A stretch of DNA of 18,065 nt from NCBI GenBank assembly GCA_004335635.1, contig QAXH01005918.1, positions 40,788 through 58,852 of the forward strand, written 5' to 3'. This DNA is from Chloromonas sp. AAM2. Its lineage: Eukaryota > Chlorophyta > Chlorophyceae > Chlamydomonadales > Chlamydomonadaceae. Each line of letters begins with the position of its first letter. The first letter of the stretch is position 1. A model generated the notes under the pieces. It worked only from the letters and a program-made list of their open reading frames with translations, had not been told where the DNA came from and ran no database searches. Both the position numbers and the translations under genes were made by a program. This document shows positions 1-10,318 of the stretch, piece by piece.

Positions 1-270
1 AGATATTGTGTCTAGCTGCAGCACCGTGGGTTGAACCATGAAAAGCCATGTAATGATGATGATGATGAATGGCCATGTCTTACCACCACCACCACTTACT
101 TGACATCTGTGGACACTGTGTCTTCTATGATCTCTTCACCACATGCATGTTGATTGCCGCCTGAACCTTTGAAATCATCTGTATATTTTGCTTAGTTCTG
201 GCAGCCTTCTAACAGTACGTGAAGACAGTAAGCTCAGCAACCGCCCGGGTGGTAATTCATTACATATGTT

Positions 271-302
271 GTTACATCACGGAATTGTTACATCACGGAA
301 GC
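271..302. repeat. 16-bp direct tandem repeat, two units
   Basis: The core GTTACATCACGGAA occurs twice in tandem, starting at 271 and at 287, with a 16-bp period. It lies downstream of the MATE gene, and no function is evident. On the minus strand each unit contains TGTAA, so these are also possible distal poly(A) signals. Confidence 0.8.
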
Positions 303-506
303 CGTCACACTCAGTAGACCCTGGCACACTTAGACGCGCATTTCTCACTTGACGCATTGTCTTGTCAAAAGAAGACCAGAGCACGTGCTACTCCCAGTTG
401 TCCCAGAACTGGCAAACTTCTTTTTTTGTGTACTAGTAACGAGTAGTTTTGTAGTAACGAGTTCATTGGTTAGGCCCTGCTGGACGTGTCCTCACCCATG
501 GATGCC

Positions 507-511
507 TTACA
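507..511 (-). terminator. Candidate polyadenylation signal TGTAA for the MATE gene
   Basis: The minus strand reads TGTAA here, the usual chlorophycean poly(A) signal. It is the first such pentamer downstream of the MATE stop codon and would give a 3' UTR of roughly 540 nt plus the 10-20 nt to the cleavage site. A pentamer occurs often by chance, so support is weak. Confidence 0.3.
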
Positions 512-1048
512 GCATTCCGTAGTCGGTAAAACACCTCGACACTGTGTTTGGACCTGTACACTTAGTGGCAGTTTGCCCTACCCTCTTGGCTTACCAACAG
601 GTCATACTGCCTGCCTTCCCCCCTCTCCCCCCACCTACTTGGCTGGTAACAGCACCCATACAACTCAATGTTTGAATACAAAGCAATATCTGTGAGTGTA
701 AGCACGCAACATGAAGCAAGCACACATACAATCGGCCAGTGGAGCGAAGCCAATAATCCAATGCACTAACATCCTGACAACATCACCAGCCAGCAACCAG
801 CTTCAGAAAACAAGCCATTCAGGCGGTGTAGTCCTGGTTTGCCCTGGGCATCATATCAGTACATGTCCCAAATTGCTACATACCCATAATTAATGTCACT
901 TCATGCCACTGCCATCTGCTCCAGGAAAATATGACCTATAACACACGCATGACCTGTTTGGTACAGTTACTCGAGTATGTGTTGTCTGAGACGGTTTTCA
1001 TGTCCTCGTCGATAGATATGTTACCCAATGCACAGCTCGTTGAAAGGC

Positions 1049-4000
1049 TCAGTGGCCAAAGCCAGCCACCGCTTCCCCCTGCAGCTTCCTCGCCTCGATC
1101 TGCCAATCCCAATGCCACCAAGGCACTTCCTCCACCCGTTTCTTACCACCCGCTCCCGCTCCCGTCCCCGTCCCCGCTCCTGCCCCCGCTCCTGCTACAA
1201 GCACAGGCTCCTGCTTCTGCACGCTCCCATCCCCACCCTTGGCCCTGAGCAAGATCGTCAGCAGCACCAACAGCTGCGCCGCGGCTCCCACAAACACGCC
1301 AAACCAGAACCCCTGCGGGCCCATCCCCGCCCAGAAAGCAAACGCCCAGGCCGCCGGAATCGCCATGGCGCAACACACGCCGTTCACAGTCGCACCCAGC
1401 CGTTGTCGACCGGCACCACGCAAAGTGCCTGAGACGACGGAGTTGAGACCGTCTATGACGATGACTAGGGCTAGCACGGGTAGGAGGCTGAGGGTCATTT
1501 GGCGCACGGCGGGGTCTGCAGGGACAGCAGGCAGGGCACAGAGCAGGGCTGAGGTCGGGTGCAAGGTGCAGCAAGATGTGTGTGTGTGTGTGTGTGTGTT
1601 AGTTACATGGCCTTCAGTTCGGGGAGGACTGTTCAGCAATGGCAAGGGCGGAAGGAAAACTACAAGCAGTGCATTCATCACAGCAAACAAATGACCTGAA
1701 GGAACTCAGACCTTCCTTCTGGCCCTCCTCCTCTGTCTTCCCAGCCACTGTATCATGAGATACTATGGCTTTTCCATACACCTTCTTCTAAGCAGAAAAA
1801 ACACCGGCCTCAGAGACGCAACGTCGCCACTGCCATTGCGTTGCTTTTGCTGACAAGTGCAAAGCAGTCTATTTCCTACTCCGAGCCACCAGTTGACATG
1901 TACCTTGACACAACAGGGGCACCAGTCTCTGGCCCAGAGTTGCGACGGCCGTGGCTAGTCCCAGCTGCAGCGCCAAGGCCAGGGCCAGTCCAGTGCGGAA
2001 AGCTCGTGCTGCCTGCGCCCCCTCGCCCGCCCCCAAGGCATTGGCCACGCTAGTGTTGACAGCCGCGGCCAGGCCCATGGGCAGCATGTAAGCCTACATG
2101 GGCAACGCAGACTTATGTTGCATGCTTGGGTAATGTATGCATGGGCAGTAAGTTCATGAGCGATGCATGCATGGGCAATGAATGCATGGCATGGGTAATG
2201 GACGCATGGGCAATGTATGCATGGGCAGTAAGTTCATGAGCGATGCATGCATGGGCAATGGATGCATGGGCAATGGATGCATGGGCAATGAATGCATGGG
2301 CAATGGATGCGTGAGCGTTCAACACATGCAACGGTAGGGGCAGTAAAGACAAGGCACAACCACCGACGGCAAGCAACCTGGACCAGCACCACTAGCCAGG
2401 CTTACGGTGCGCTGACCCACGCTCTGGCCTTGATCCCAACCTTCACACCCACCCTGACCTCACTCAATCCTCATGCTCATGCTTCAGCTCTTGTAAGAAG
2501 CTATGGCACACAGAGTTGCTGCCTTGGATCCTGCATTAAACCCTGTTCCGCCCTGTCCTATCATCCCCTGCCTGTCCCTGCCCCTTCCCGCCCGTCCCCG
2601 CCTCGCCCACACTTGGTCACTCAGTCATCCAGCTTTTGTCAGAAGCGACACACAGAGTCTCAATGGCCAGTCAGATACCCAATCCCGCCCCGACCCGACA
2701 GGGTTTTCTGTCGCATCTTTCATTGTTTTCCGCATTCACTTTATTTTCCAGAAAAGTGCAACAACAAACCAGACACCGACGGAAACTGACAAAATCCTGC
2801 GCAAAACTGCAAAGAAGCCGAGTTGAAAGCCGTTAGAACGGTCAGTTGTGAGATTAAAAAAACCTGCGCCCCGTCCCGCTCGCTTACCCATGCGTTAAGG
2901 TTGACGCAGATGCCCATGCTGGCGAGCGCGGCGGGGTCTGGCAGCCACCCTGACATGATCACCACGGCCTCGTACACCCTGTGCATGCACACACGCGGCA
3001 CAGCGTGAGTAAACCCGGCCCATTGCTCCATGGCCCATTGCGATTATCATGTCCGTTCACGCAGTAGGGCTCGTGCATGGCATGGACTGCATGCAAAACA
3101 ATCACCAAAAACCCTCCACACAGCACTGCACAGACAATCACAAGTAGATTGAAGCTCAGACTATGGAATACGACACATGATACGATACGGTAAGCTCGTG
3201 TAGGCAATGAAAGGCAGGAGCACACCCTTGATAGCTGCAGGTTATATTTGGTGATATACTTGTTGGATTATGTTTACCCACCACCACTCCAGGCAGATCA
3301 TGATGGCTGCGGGAATGCCGTAGGCCAGGTATTCCTTCCACCCCGCTGCGGCCGCCTTGAGCTTCCAGCCCAGCCAGGGCTGCTCGGGTCTGCCGGCCAG
3401 CGAGCGGCTGCGCCAGATAGTGTACCCCATCAGGCCTGTCAGTGTGGTCATCTGCACAGTCATAGACATCGTCATCACCACTTTTTGCCAGAACGCACTG
3501 CTGCTGCTACTGGATTACTGAATGCACTTCCAAACATGCAAAAAGTGCATCAACACTCAGATCCATCAACATGGTTACACCATGGTTACATGACATCATC
3601 TGCACACTTGCTTTGAAAATTGAAACGATAGCAGGTGGGACTAGATGCTGAGCTGAAATAGTTTGAAAGCTTAGAAGCTTCATATTCCGCACTCAGGGTG
3701 TTTCTCCAAGCGAATGCTTGGTGCACTAGCGGTTTCCCATTCGATTGCTTGACAGATTACTTGTCTGGTTGTCGCACGTTATTTGCACTTTATCTGAAAA
3801 ATCACGTGAATGTGTACGATTAGGACCCAAAGGACCCGATCCACACCTGTGTGTGTGAAGGTGCCAGCGCCGATCCCGCATGTACACTACACTTGAACGT
3901 CACACCCTACTGTCACATCTTGATACCACACCCACACCTCACACCTGTACGAGTAACCCACACCTCACACCTGTATGAGTGTCGATGCCAGCGCCGACCC

Positions 4001-6207
4001 CGCCAGCCCCATGCGCCATGTGGTCATGCACAGATGGAACCACACAGGCGCCATCAGCACGCCCGCTAGACCGGACAAGGCGAGAGCCTTCACTTGACGC
4101 TGGGACTGCGGAAGAAACGGACAAAGTAACAGGCAAAAAACCGGTTTAAACTAGTCGTCACCTGTCAAACAGTCAACTGATGTCGTATCTGGGCACATTG
4201 AAAACTGAGGCAGGGGAATCATGAGCTTAGCTTTATTCAGGTAAGGTAAGAGTTTGTGTAGCTGCAATGTTGCAGTTGCAGCAATTCCTGGCCATCTCTG
4301 AAGCAGCCCTGACCTGCTTTTACCCTAATAGCACGTGGGCTACACGCCTGCCCCTCCTTACCCCTCTTACCACACCCCCTCGGACATTATCTGTCCGTTT
4401 CCAACCATTTAAGACCGTTTCCATCCGTGTCAGGCCTGTCTGTCTCACCTGCAGGAAACGCTTCATGCACTCTCCCAGTACGCTCAGGAACAGGCACGGA
4501 ACCCACCAGATGAGCAGCCTGCATGCAACACCAAACCGTGGCATGTGGCACCTAGCAGCAAGCGTACATCAAACCAATCATGTTGCAGACAAACTGCCAA
4601 GACGTCGTCATCAGCGCCAATTCTGCCACTTCTGGTATGCCATGTAATGATGTAATGATGATGCCTCTTCTGGTATGCTATGTAATGATGATGATGATGA
4701 TGGTATGCCACACTGTCACTCCTTGTCACACTGATACTTGCTCGATGATTTCATCACACTCACTGTTACTCTATCACCCCTCCCCTTCTGCTCGGTTACA
4801 CTGTCACCCTATATGTAATTGCTAGTCACACTATGTAACTGCTAGTCACACTTTTACTTGTTGAATGAAATGAACAGAAACCATGCCACTCACTGCGCCG
4901 CCATCCTGCTGATCTCCGGCTGCTGACCCAGAGCCATCAACAGCCTGCAACGGGCGAGACAAGGGCATGTGATTGCAGGTCGCCGTCTTAGGCTCAGGCT
5001 TTGCTTCCCGTCCTTTGTTTCTAGCTGCGCCTGCTCCACTCATGTCTGACAGCGTTTGGCAGTACGCCTTTGTTTGTCTACAGTGCGTTGACTTGTGTGT
5101 GCTTTGCTCTCCTCTGACAACTGCACGCACTTATCATAGTGTGGACAGTTCTACATATGCGTTAATTAGTGTCTTGCAAGCAGCAGCAGCAGCAGCAGCA
5201 GCAGCTGCTGGGCTTCCGCATGACATTCAGCACACGTCTCTTTTGAATCTCTTGAAGCTACCACATCATCTGTTTTGAACTCTGGCATCAATCATGCCTT
5301 ATTCAGTGCAGCACTGCCACTGATCTGCTCAACCTCCTGGCAGCATAACCCCCACACCTGTCTGAGTTGAACCATGCCAGCGCCACGGGCACACATGCAG
5401 CCCAGCACACAATCACTGCACGTTGCAGAATCAGACCCAGCTTGCCGTATTCCCGGGCGCCAAACGCCTGCACAAAGGCGAGTTGACACGTGTGTGTATG
5501 TGTATGTGTATGTGTGTGTGTGTCGTTTGTCAACTCACTACTAATTGATTTGTTACACGGGGGGGGCCGTCAAAGGACGTGGGACGGGACGTGTGATTCA
5601 CTATTGTATAGAGTTGTATAGGATGAAGCGATTGGACCTCTATAGCAAAGCCTCGGATGCCACTCAGCAGCCTATGCCACAATGCACGAGTGTGTTATGA
5701 AGCGTGTGCATGTGTGTACGTGCAGGTGTCACATGTATGTCCTACAGGAGTGCATGCTGGGAAGCCCAAAGCAACCAACTGACGCCCCTTGCATCGTCTG
5801 AATCGGGCCAGACCCACTCACTGCCCCTGCCAGTGTGCCGTTTGATGTTTTTGGTAGGGGCAATGAACAGAAACTGTCGACACTGCAAAGAAACCGACAC
5901 AAAATGCGCCCCTCCACTGTGCTCACCGAGCCTGCCAGTGTGTCCATGCCGGTACTCAGACCCAGGGCCAGGGACAGTCCACACACGTTGTAGATGGAGG
6001 AGCCGAGCACAAAGGCAGAGAGCTCGGTAGCACCTAGCCCGCCCACCTGTAAGGATGCCAGTGCAAGCTGCATCATGATGTGACAGATTGGAGTGCGTGA
6101 ATATGTGATTCAATTGACATCAATCCTGCCAAATATAGTCAACAATAGCTTGAAATTGCTTCCGATGGATGGGGATGGAAGTGACACGACAGCAGCTGCC
6201 TTATGTG

Positions 6208-6240
<33 letters not shown>

Positions 6241-7586
6241 TTGTTTTTCATGGCCTTCAGTCCGGGGAGGACTGCTCATCGGGAGCAAGGGCGGGAGGAA
6301 GGCTAAACAAACAGCACAATTTATGTGCGGGGTGCACGGTGCAACACGCCTGTGTTCCACGCCCATGCCTGTCCTGGATGCCGGTCACGTTGCCTCAGCA
6401 TTTAATCAGCAAGAAAGGTCGACAACAACAACTGCAGCAGAAGGTTCACAATGTTCAGCTTGACAAGCAGATTACCACTCACATAAGCCAGGTTTATGAC
6501 GGAACTGGCGTACCCCACAACGTTCTGAAGCATGAGGGGCAGCGCCAGGGCTATGAGCCTGCAGGCAACATACAGCAGTAATGGTTATGGTTGATAGGCT
6601 TGGTTTATCATTTTGATTTCATTTCTTCGGCTTCCTTACTCGTCGTATTTGCAAACAGAAAAAACAACAGAAGAATAAACTGAAGATCAACTAAAAGGGA
6701 ACATGTTGAAGCCTAGGGTTGGTGTAGGCGTAGGGTAGATTCAGGATTTTCAACGTGCAGACACACGCGTGTTGCCCGGCGCTGATCACGTGCGGTCAGG
6801 AAGAACCGTTAGCTTGCAGGCCGTCAAATCAGACGCTGGTGCGTGTTTGCATGTTCCAATCGGCACAGTGAGGCACGTTTTGATGGTCAGGCCTCAGTCG
6901 GATTTTATGTCACGTCAGACTCCTGTACAGAAAATAATGCTAGCCTCAAAGGGACCATAACATAAGAACAAGGTAACATAAAAATGCCAGCCCCCGCCTG
7001 TGGACCATGAACAGACTCAAGACTGAAACGACAATTATGCCAAAATGGATGTCCCCAAAACGACGCATATGCTGGAATGTGGAACACTGTAATAAAGCAT
7101 AATATGTGAATGTGCGAGGTACCCACCACACCATGTTGCAGAACACCCACAAGTGGGTGAAATCTGTAGAACCACTGATAATATGCGATGGTGTACAAGC
7201 AGCACACACCTTGGCAGCTCTTTTCTCGATTCAGGGGTTTGGAATGGCGAGCCTCTGGATGGTGTTGGCTCTGATGATGAACTGGCTGCACTGCTGGTTG
7301 TTGTTTGCAGCAATGGCTCGCTTGCTGAAGCACTGTCAGCTGGCTCCAGCGCAAGTGGTTGCTGTGCACTGCTGCTAGGCTGAGGCACATTGCTCTGCTC
7401 TGTAGATTTTTCATGAGTCGTGGTGACAGCCCTTTCGTTCGGCACGCATTGATGACGGATAGCACGTTGCCTGGTGACGAGTAAGGCAGGGAGACTGGGC
7501 ACGATCCTTGAGATTTGTGCTTTCAGCATTGCTGCCTCTGGTGCATGGGGCCGTGCCCATGAGCCTCCTTGGGGCATGGCCCTCAT
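1049..7586 (-). CDS. MATE-family (multi antimicrobial extrusion) efflux transporter, 11 exons, 634 aa
   Basis: Predicted cation-coupled efflux carrier of the eukaryotic/plant MATE (DETOXIFICATION-like) family, a polytopic membrane protein; substrate and membrane cannot be told from sequence. Exons on the minus strand, 5' to 3': 7586-7210, 6558-6483, 6046-5927, 5467-5358, 4944-4894, 4518-4449, 4105-3969, 3497-3282, 2978-2888, 2093-1904, 1515-1049. All have GT/AG borders and matching phases (total 1905 nt). Family marks in order: an ELPRLIALALPLMLQN entry into the first membrane helix (about 122-137), MDTLAGSAFGAREYGKLG (about 185-202), CMKRFLQSQ (about 262-270), GLAGSALA (about 299-306), the hallmark ICLEWWVYE (about 381-389), NTSVANALGAG (about 429-439) and SGTLRGAGRQ (in the last exon). 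There are two MATE_fam repeats. The 126-residue hydrophilic N-terminal extension (Ser/Pro/Thr-rich) and the Gly/Ala-rich C-terminal tail are longer than usual. The start is the only ATG pair in the open frame (7586 or 7577); the frame stays open upstream, so a further 5' exon is possible. The acceptor of exon 8 is ambiguous by 3-nt steps. Confidence 0.92.
1577..1659. repeat. (TG)n-linked dispersed element, copy 1, in last MATE intron
   Basis: A (TG)n tract (1577-1599) is followed within about 7 bp by a unique-looking block starting CATGGCCTTCAGT and containing GGGGAGGACTG and GCAAGGGCGG (1606-1659). The same order is found in the second MATE intron (6204-6302). It lies in intron 10, which spans 1516-1903. 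Confidence 0.75.
2131..2315. repeat. Intronic minisatellite with 80-bp higher-order period
   Basis: Tandem array of about 15-bp units built on GCATGGGCAATGGAT inside MATE intron 9 (2094-2887). A longer segment containing GCAGTAAGTTCATGAGCGAT recurs exactly 80 bp apart (from about 2135 and 2215), which shows duplication of a multi-unit block. Because 15 is divisible by three, the array stays open on both strands and makes repetitive spurious ORFs. Confidence 0.85.
4638..4701. repeat. Duplicated TATGC(C/T)ATGTAATGATG block with (ATG)n expansion
   Basis: In MATE intron 5 the motif CTTCTGGTATGC(C/T)ATGTAATGATG occurs twice in succession, the second copy with an expanded (ATG)n run. The core GCCATGTAATGATGATG also occurs at the far left of the window (46-68). 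This looks like a simple tandem duplication seeded by a trinucleotide run. Confidence 0.7.
4812..4851. repeat. 20-bp direct tandem repeat, two units
   Basis: The unit TATGTAATTGCTAGTCACAC is repeated once with a single change (T to C in AATT/AACT). It lies in MATE intron 5 just upstream (in plus coordinates) of exon 5 and inside a wider tract rich in GTCACACT motifs. Confidence 0.8.
5181..5204. repeat. (CAG)8 microsatellite
   Basis: Eight uninterrupted CAG units followed by CTGCTG, within MATE intron 4 (4945-5357). Purely intronic in the model, so it is not a polyglutamine tract. Confidence 0.9.
5493..5523. repeat. (TG)n/(TATG)n microsatellite in MATE intron 3
   Basis: A mixed TGTATG and TG run close to the acceptor side of the exon at 5358-5467. 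Unlike the two other long TG tracts in this gene, it is not followed by the CATGGCCTTCAG block. Confidence 0.85.
6204..6302. repeat. (TG)n-linked dispersed element, copy 2, in second MATE intron
   Basis: A (TG)n tract with one TGCG interruption (about 6204-6242) is followed by a block at 6249-6302 that matches the block at 1606-1659 nearly base for base over CATGGCCTTCAGT, CGGGGAGGACTG and the GCAAGGGCGG region. This copy has a perfect inverted repeat AGTCC/GGACT in its core, partly decayed in copy 1. It lies in intron 2, which spans 6047-6482. Confidence 0.75.
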
Positions 7587-8095
7587 TATGGAGGCAGAAG
7601 CGTTGGGATGCAAGCTGGTGTCACCTAAGGGTTGGTGATCTGATGATGAAGAATTTCGTGTATTTTGTCGGGTATAGTGTTATGTGTAGCAGCTGTGAGA
7701 AGGAGCAGCGCTGGGTGGGAGGTGATGCAACGTCGATTTACACCACAGACTGCGTGTGGGCGTTATCAACGCGATGACTGCATCCAGAGTTGGTTGTATG
7801 TGAAGCAGATGTCCCCCAATTGCTGACACAGATCAACTGATGCATTCTCCCCGGATCACTTGATCGGCGCCAGGCCTGAATCTTCGGTCAAAAAGCGCAT
7901 TTGCTGGTTGCAGTCAGTTACGTGAGGTCGAGTCAGCAACCGTTCGTCTCAATTCAGCCGGGTTATCAGCCACCGCAACTCTAGCGAACCTTGTTCCTTC
8001 AGTTCAAACCAGCTGGACTCCTGTGTGTTGACTCAAGGAGCCTAGTCGTCTGCGTCAGCTTTTCCGCGACCTTCCTTTAGCAACCTTGCGGAACC
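7587..8095. promoter_or_regulatory. Divergent intergenic region between MATE and PEX11, presumed shared promoter
   Basis: About 509 bp separate the proposed ATG of the minus-strand MATE gene (7586) from the ATG of the plus-strand PEX11 gene (8096). It must hold both 5' UTRs and both core promoters unless there are unseen upstream exons. No convincing TATA box was seen. A small inverted repeat, GATCA-CT-TGATC, lies at 7854-7865. The call rests on gene orientation, not on recognised elements. Confidence 0.45.
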
Positions 8096-10318
8096 ATGTC
8101 AAACCACACCTACACAGACCACTTGCAGGTAAGTAGGTTGATGTAGCTGCAGCATCAAGGCGCGCACAAGCTGTGTTTGCTCCTCACCGAATGACTTGGA
8201 CACACGCAGGCCATCAAGGGGTTCTGCGACAAAAGCGATGGCAAGGACAAGCTCACCGCGCTTGTCCAGGTGACTTCCGTGCTGAAGCTCCACAGCACGC
8301 ATCAAGCAAGCAGCCTCAAGCTCAAGCGCAGCGTGCCGGAAGAGCCCTAAGCACACTGTGTCTTTTGCCTGCAGTATGTGTGCATGTTCCTGTCTGCCAA
8401 CGAGCCGGGTAACATCAAGAAGATCCAGGCGTCGGTGACAGCTGCCCGGAAAATCTTCAGGATCATGCGCGTAAGGCCATGCTGCAGCCATGCACATTTG
8501 AATTCAACATGAGGTCGGCATCACAAGATTAACGTCCCGCGACCTTTTTCGATGCCCTTGCAGCCTTTGGAGTCCATTACTCCCTTGCTTATTTCGCCTG
8601 GATTTGATTCCAAGGACCCCAAGACCGTCCAGGCAATCAACAAGGTGGGGCTGCATTCTCGAAGCATGCCTCCGCACCTTGGATTTCTGTAGGCACGCAC
8701 CCATGCTTAAGCATGAGTTGCTCAAGCAATGTCATCACAGGGGCTTGCGAGGCTGGGATGCAAAGCTGGCAAAACAGCGGCGGCAACGCCCCAAAAACTA
8801 ATGGTGATCTGGACAAATCCAACCTCTGTTGTTGCACGCACGGGAAGTGGCGTACACAGTGGGAGCCTCATCCGCTGAACTGTCAAGCATTCAGCCCATG
8901 TCCTTCAATCATAATCACAGAAAATCTTCATGGTGAGGTCCAGTGCAGCACATATCCATTCGTGCATGCATACTCGACCGGCCTGGCTGCTTGATTCGTA
9001 CAGATGCACATATATTGCCTGTGGCTGTTACGTGCAGCTCAAGAGCGTTTTGATGGCTGCCTACTTTGGCGCCGACCACTTTGTGTGGGCTTACCAAATA
9101 GGCCTGATCACGGACAAGAAGGTTGGCGAGCGCTGGCAGAAGATCTCGCTGTACAGCTGGGCGCTGGGCTCCATTTGCACCATCGTGGCAGAGGCTTATA
9201 TGCTGGCGCAAACACCAGCCCTCGTGCAGAAAGAGGTGGGGAAAGGACGCCTGTCATGGGACCTTTGAACTGAGCCACGTGTAATACAATGCTGTAGTAA
9301 AAAAATGTTTGCCAGTTCTGAGTTACTGAGTGGTTCCTGAGCCATTCCTTTCTCCCTTTTTTTGCTGTGATTGGATGCTGTCATGATCGCTGAGCCACCA
9401 GTTCGGTCTTGCTCTGTGTCTGTGCTCTTGGCATCTGATGCCTCACTGCCGTGCGCCTTTACTCTTGGATGCCTTGTTTCACACCTTGACCTGGTTAGTA
9501 TGCAAGAGGCACTGTACATTGACTTTCATACTGCATTGTGAAGGGGAAACTCCTCGTCGAGTTTGGATGTTTGACTGCATGTGACAGGGCGATGCGTCAA
9601 GTGCCTGCTCTGCATGCCTTCATTTGTGAGATTGCGCTACGTACGCTTGATTGAAGCATACATTCTCTTGCCAATGCACGCAGAACGAGACCGACGAGCA
9701 GTTCAAGCAGCGTTCAGAAGAGGTGCTCAAGCAGAACAAGAACCGCATGATGATCCTTGTGCATGCGGTCATACAGGTGAAGCCTCTTCCAACTCTTGGG
9801 CGCACCCTGTCTGGGGCGTCTGTTGTAGTTGTACCTGCGCAATGTATCTTGCCTCTTTCTTGGTACATGCACTTGGCTAGTAATGCCTTTGGCTACGGCA
9901 TAACAGTTGCAGTGTTGGCATTGTCTATGTGCGTCCATGGCAGCACAGCTGCTCAGCCTGTCAGAGGCACAGTTGACACACGCAGCTCGAGGCTCATGGC
10001 CTGTGTACAGAACCAGTCAGAAAAGTTGCATGAACAGCAAGCGCTGCCAGACAAGCAAGCTGCTCAGCTGGATGCTGGCCTTGGTGATAGTTCAACAAAA
10101 GTTACTGCCATGCGTTTTGACCATGGCTTTGGCCAGTTTGAACCAAGTACTGACGTTCTATATCTGTGCATTTGCAGGCCATGCTTGCGGGTGGTCTGTT
10201 GCAAACGCTGCCCTTCAAGCCCCGCACCACCGGATTCCTGGGAGTGCTGGCATCAGCCATCAACTGCTACATGCTCCTGCCAGCCTACCCTAAGCTCATT
10301 AAGCCCAAGACTGCTTAA
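8096..10318 (+). CDS. PEX11: Peroxisomal membrane protein PEX11 (peroxisome proliferation/division factor), 7 exons, 233 aa
   Basis: PEX11 family protein, which inserts in the peroxisomal membrane and drives elongation and division of the organelle. Exons: 8096-8128, 8210-8269, 8375-8470, 8564-8644, 9038-9235, 9684-9776, 10178-10318. All borders are GT/AG and every intron is in phase 0, so the reading frame is unambiguous. Domain order: an N-terminal helix region with GKDKLTALVQY (about 22-32), an amphipathic stretch with VTAARKIFRIMRPLES (about 52-67) like the membrane-remodelling helix of the family, AYFGADHFVWAYQIGL (about 98-113), a hydrophobic segment SWALGSICTIVAEAYM (about 129-144), a charged segment NETDEQFKQRSEEVLKQNKN (157-176), then a hydrophobic C-terminal segment FLGVLASAINCYMLLPAY. 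It ends in KPKTA, a KxKxx dilysine motif like those of plant PEX11c/d/e-type proteins. Length of about 230 aa is typical. The start at 8096 has context gaaccATGt, and exon 1 codes only 11 residues. It is divergent from the MATE gene. Confidence 0.95.

Larger units (their letters stand above)
1..1048. other. Gene-free left flank (MATE 3' UTR and downstream DNA)
   Basis: No ORF here shows family resemblance or splice-supported extension. The stretch holds an (ATG)n run near 50-68 with an adjacent (CAC)n run near 81-94, a 16-bp direct repeat (271-302), a repeated TAGTAACGAG motif near 434-461, and what is presumably the MATE 3' UTR in the part nearest 1048. Short open frames are composed of low-complexity residues and are judged chance. 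Confidence 0.6.

Noticed and set aside
2131..2315. Possible CRISPR-like repeat array
   Set aside because: Units are contiguous and degenerate without unique spacers, in a eukaryotic intron.
2113..2376. Minus-strand open frame with repeated IAHAS-type residues
   Set aside because: It is the translation of an intronic minisatellite whose unit length is divisible by three. It lies between two MATE exons that join cleanly in phase, so it is not a separate gene.
4484..4729. Minus-strand open frame with a His-rich run
   Set aside because: The histidines come from the (ATG)n/(CAT)n microsatellite in MATE intron 5. The real coding part in this area is the 70-nt exon at 4449-4518 in another frame.
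7587..7613. Extended MATE start at 7613
   Set aside because: The codon at 7613 on the minus strand is TTG, not ATG. For a eukaryotic nuclear gene the first ATG at 7586 is preferred.
9777..10177. Open frame running through the last PEX11 intron
   Set aside because: The intron can be read through for part of its length, but family fit (VIQAMLAGG) and good GT/AG sites support splicing. The read-through frame is not the one used by the last exon.
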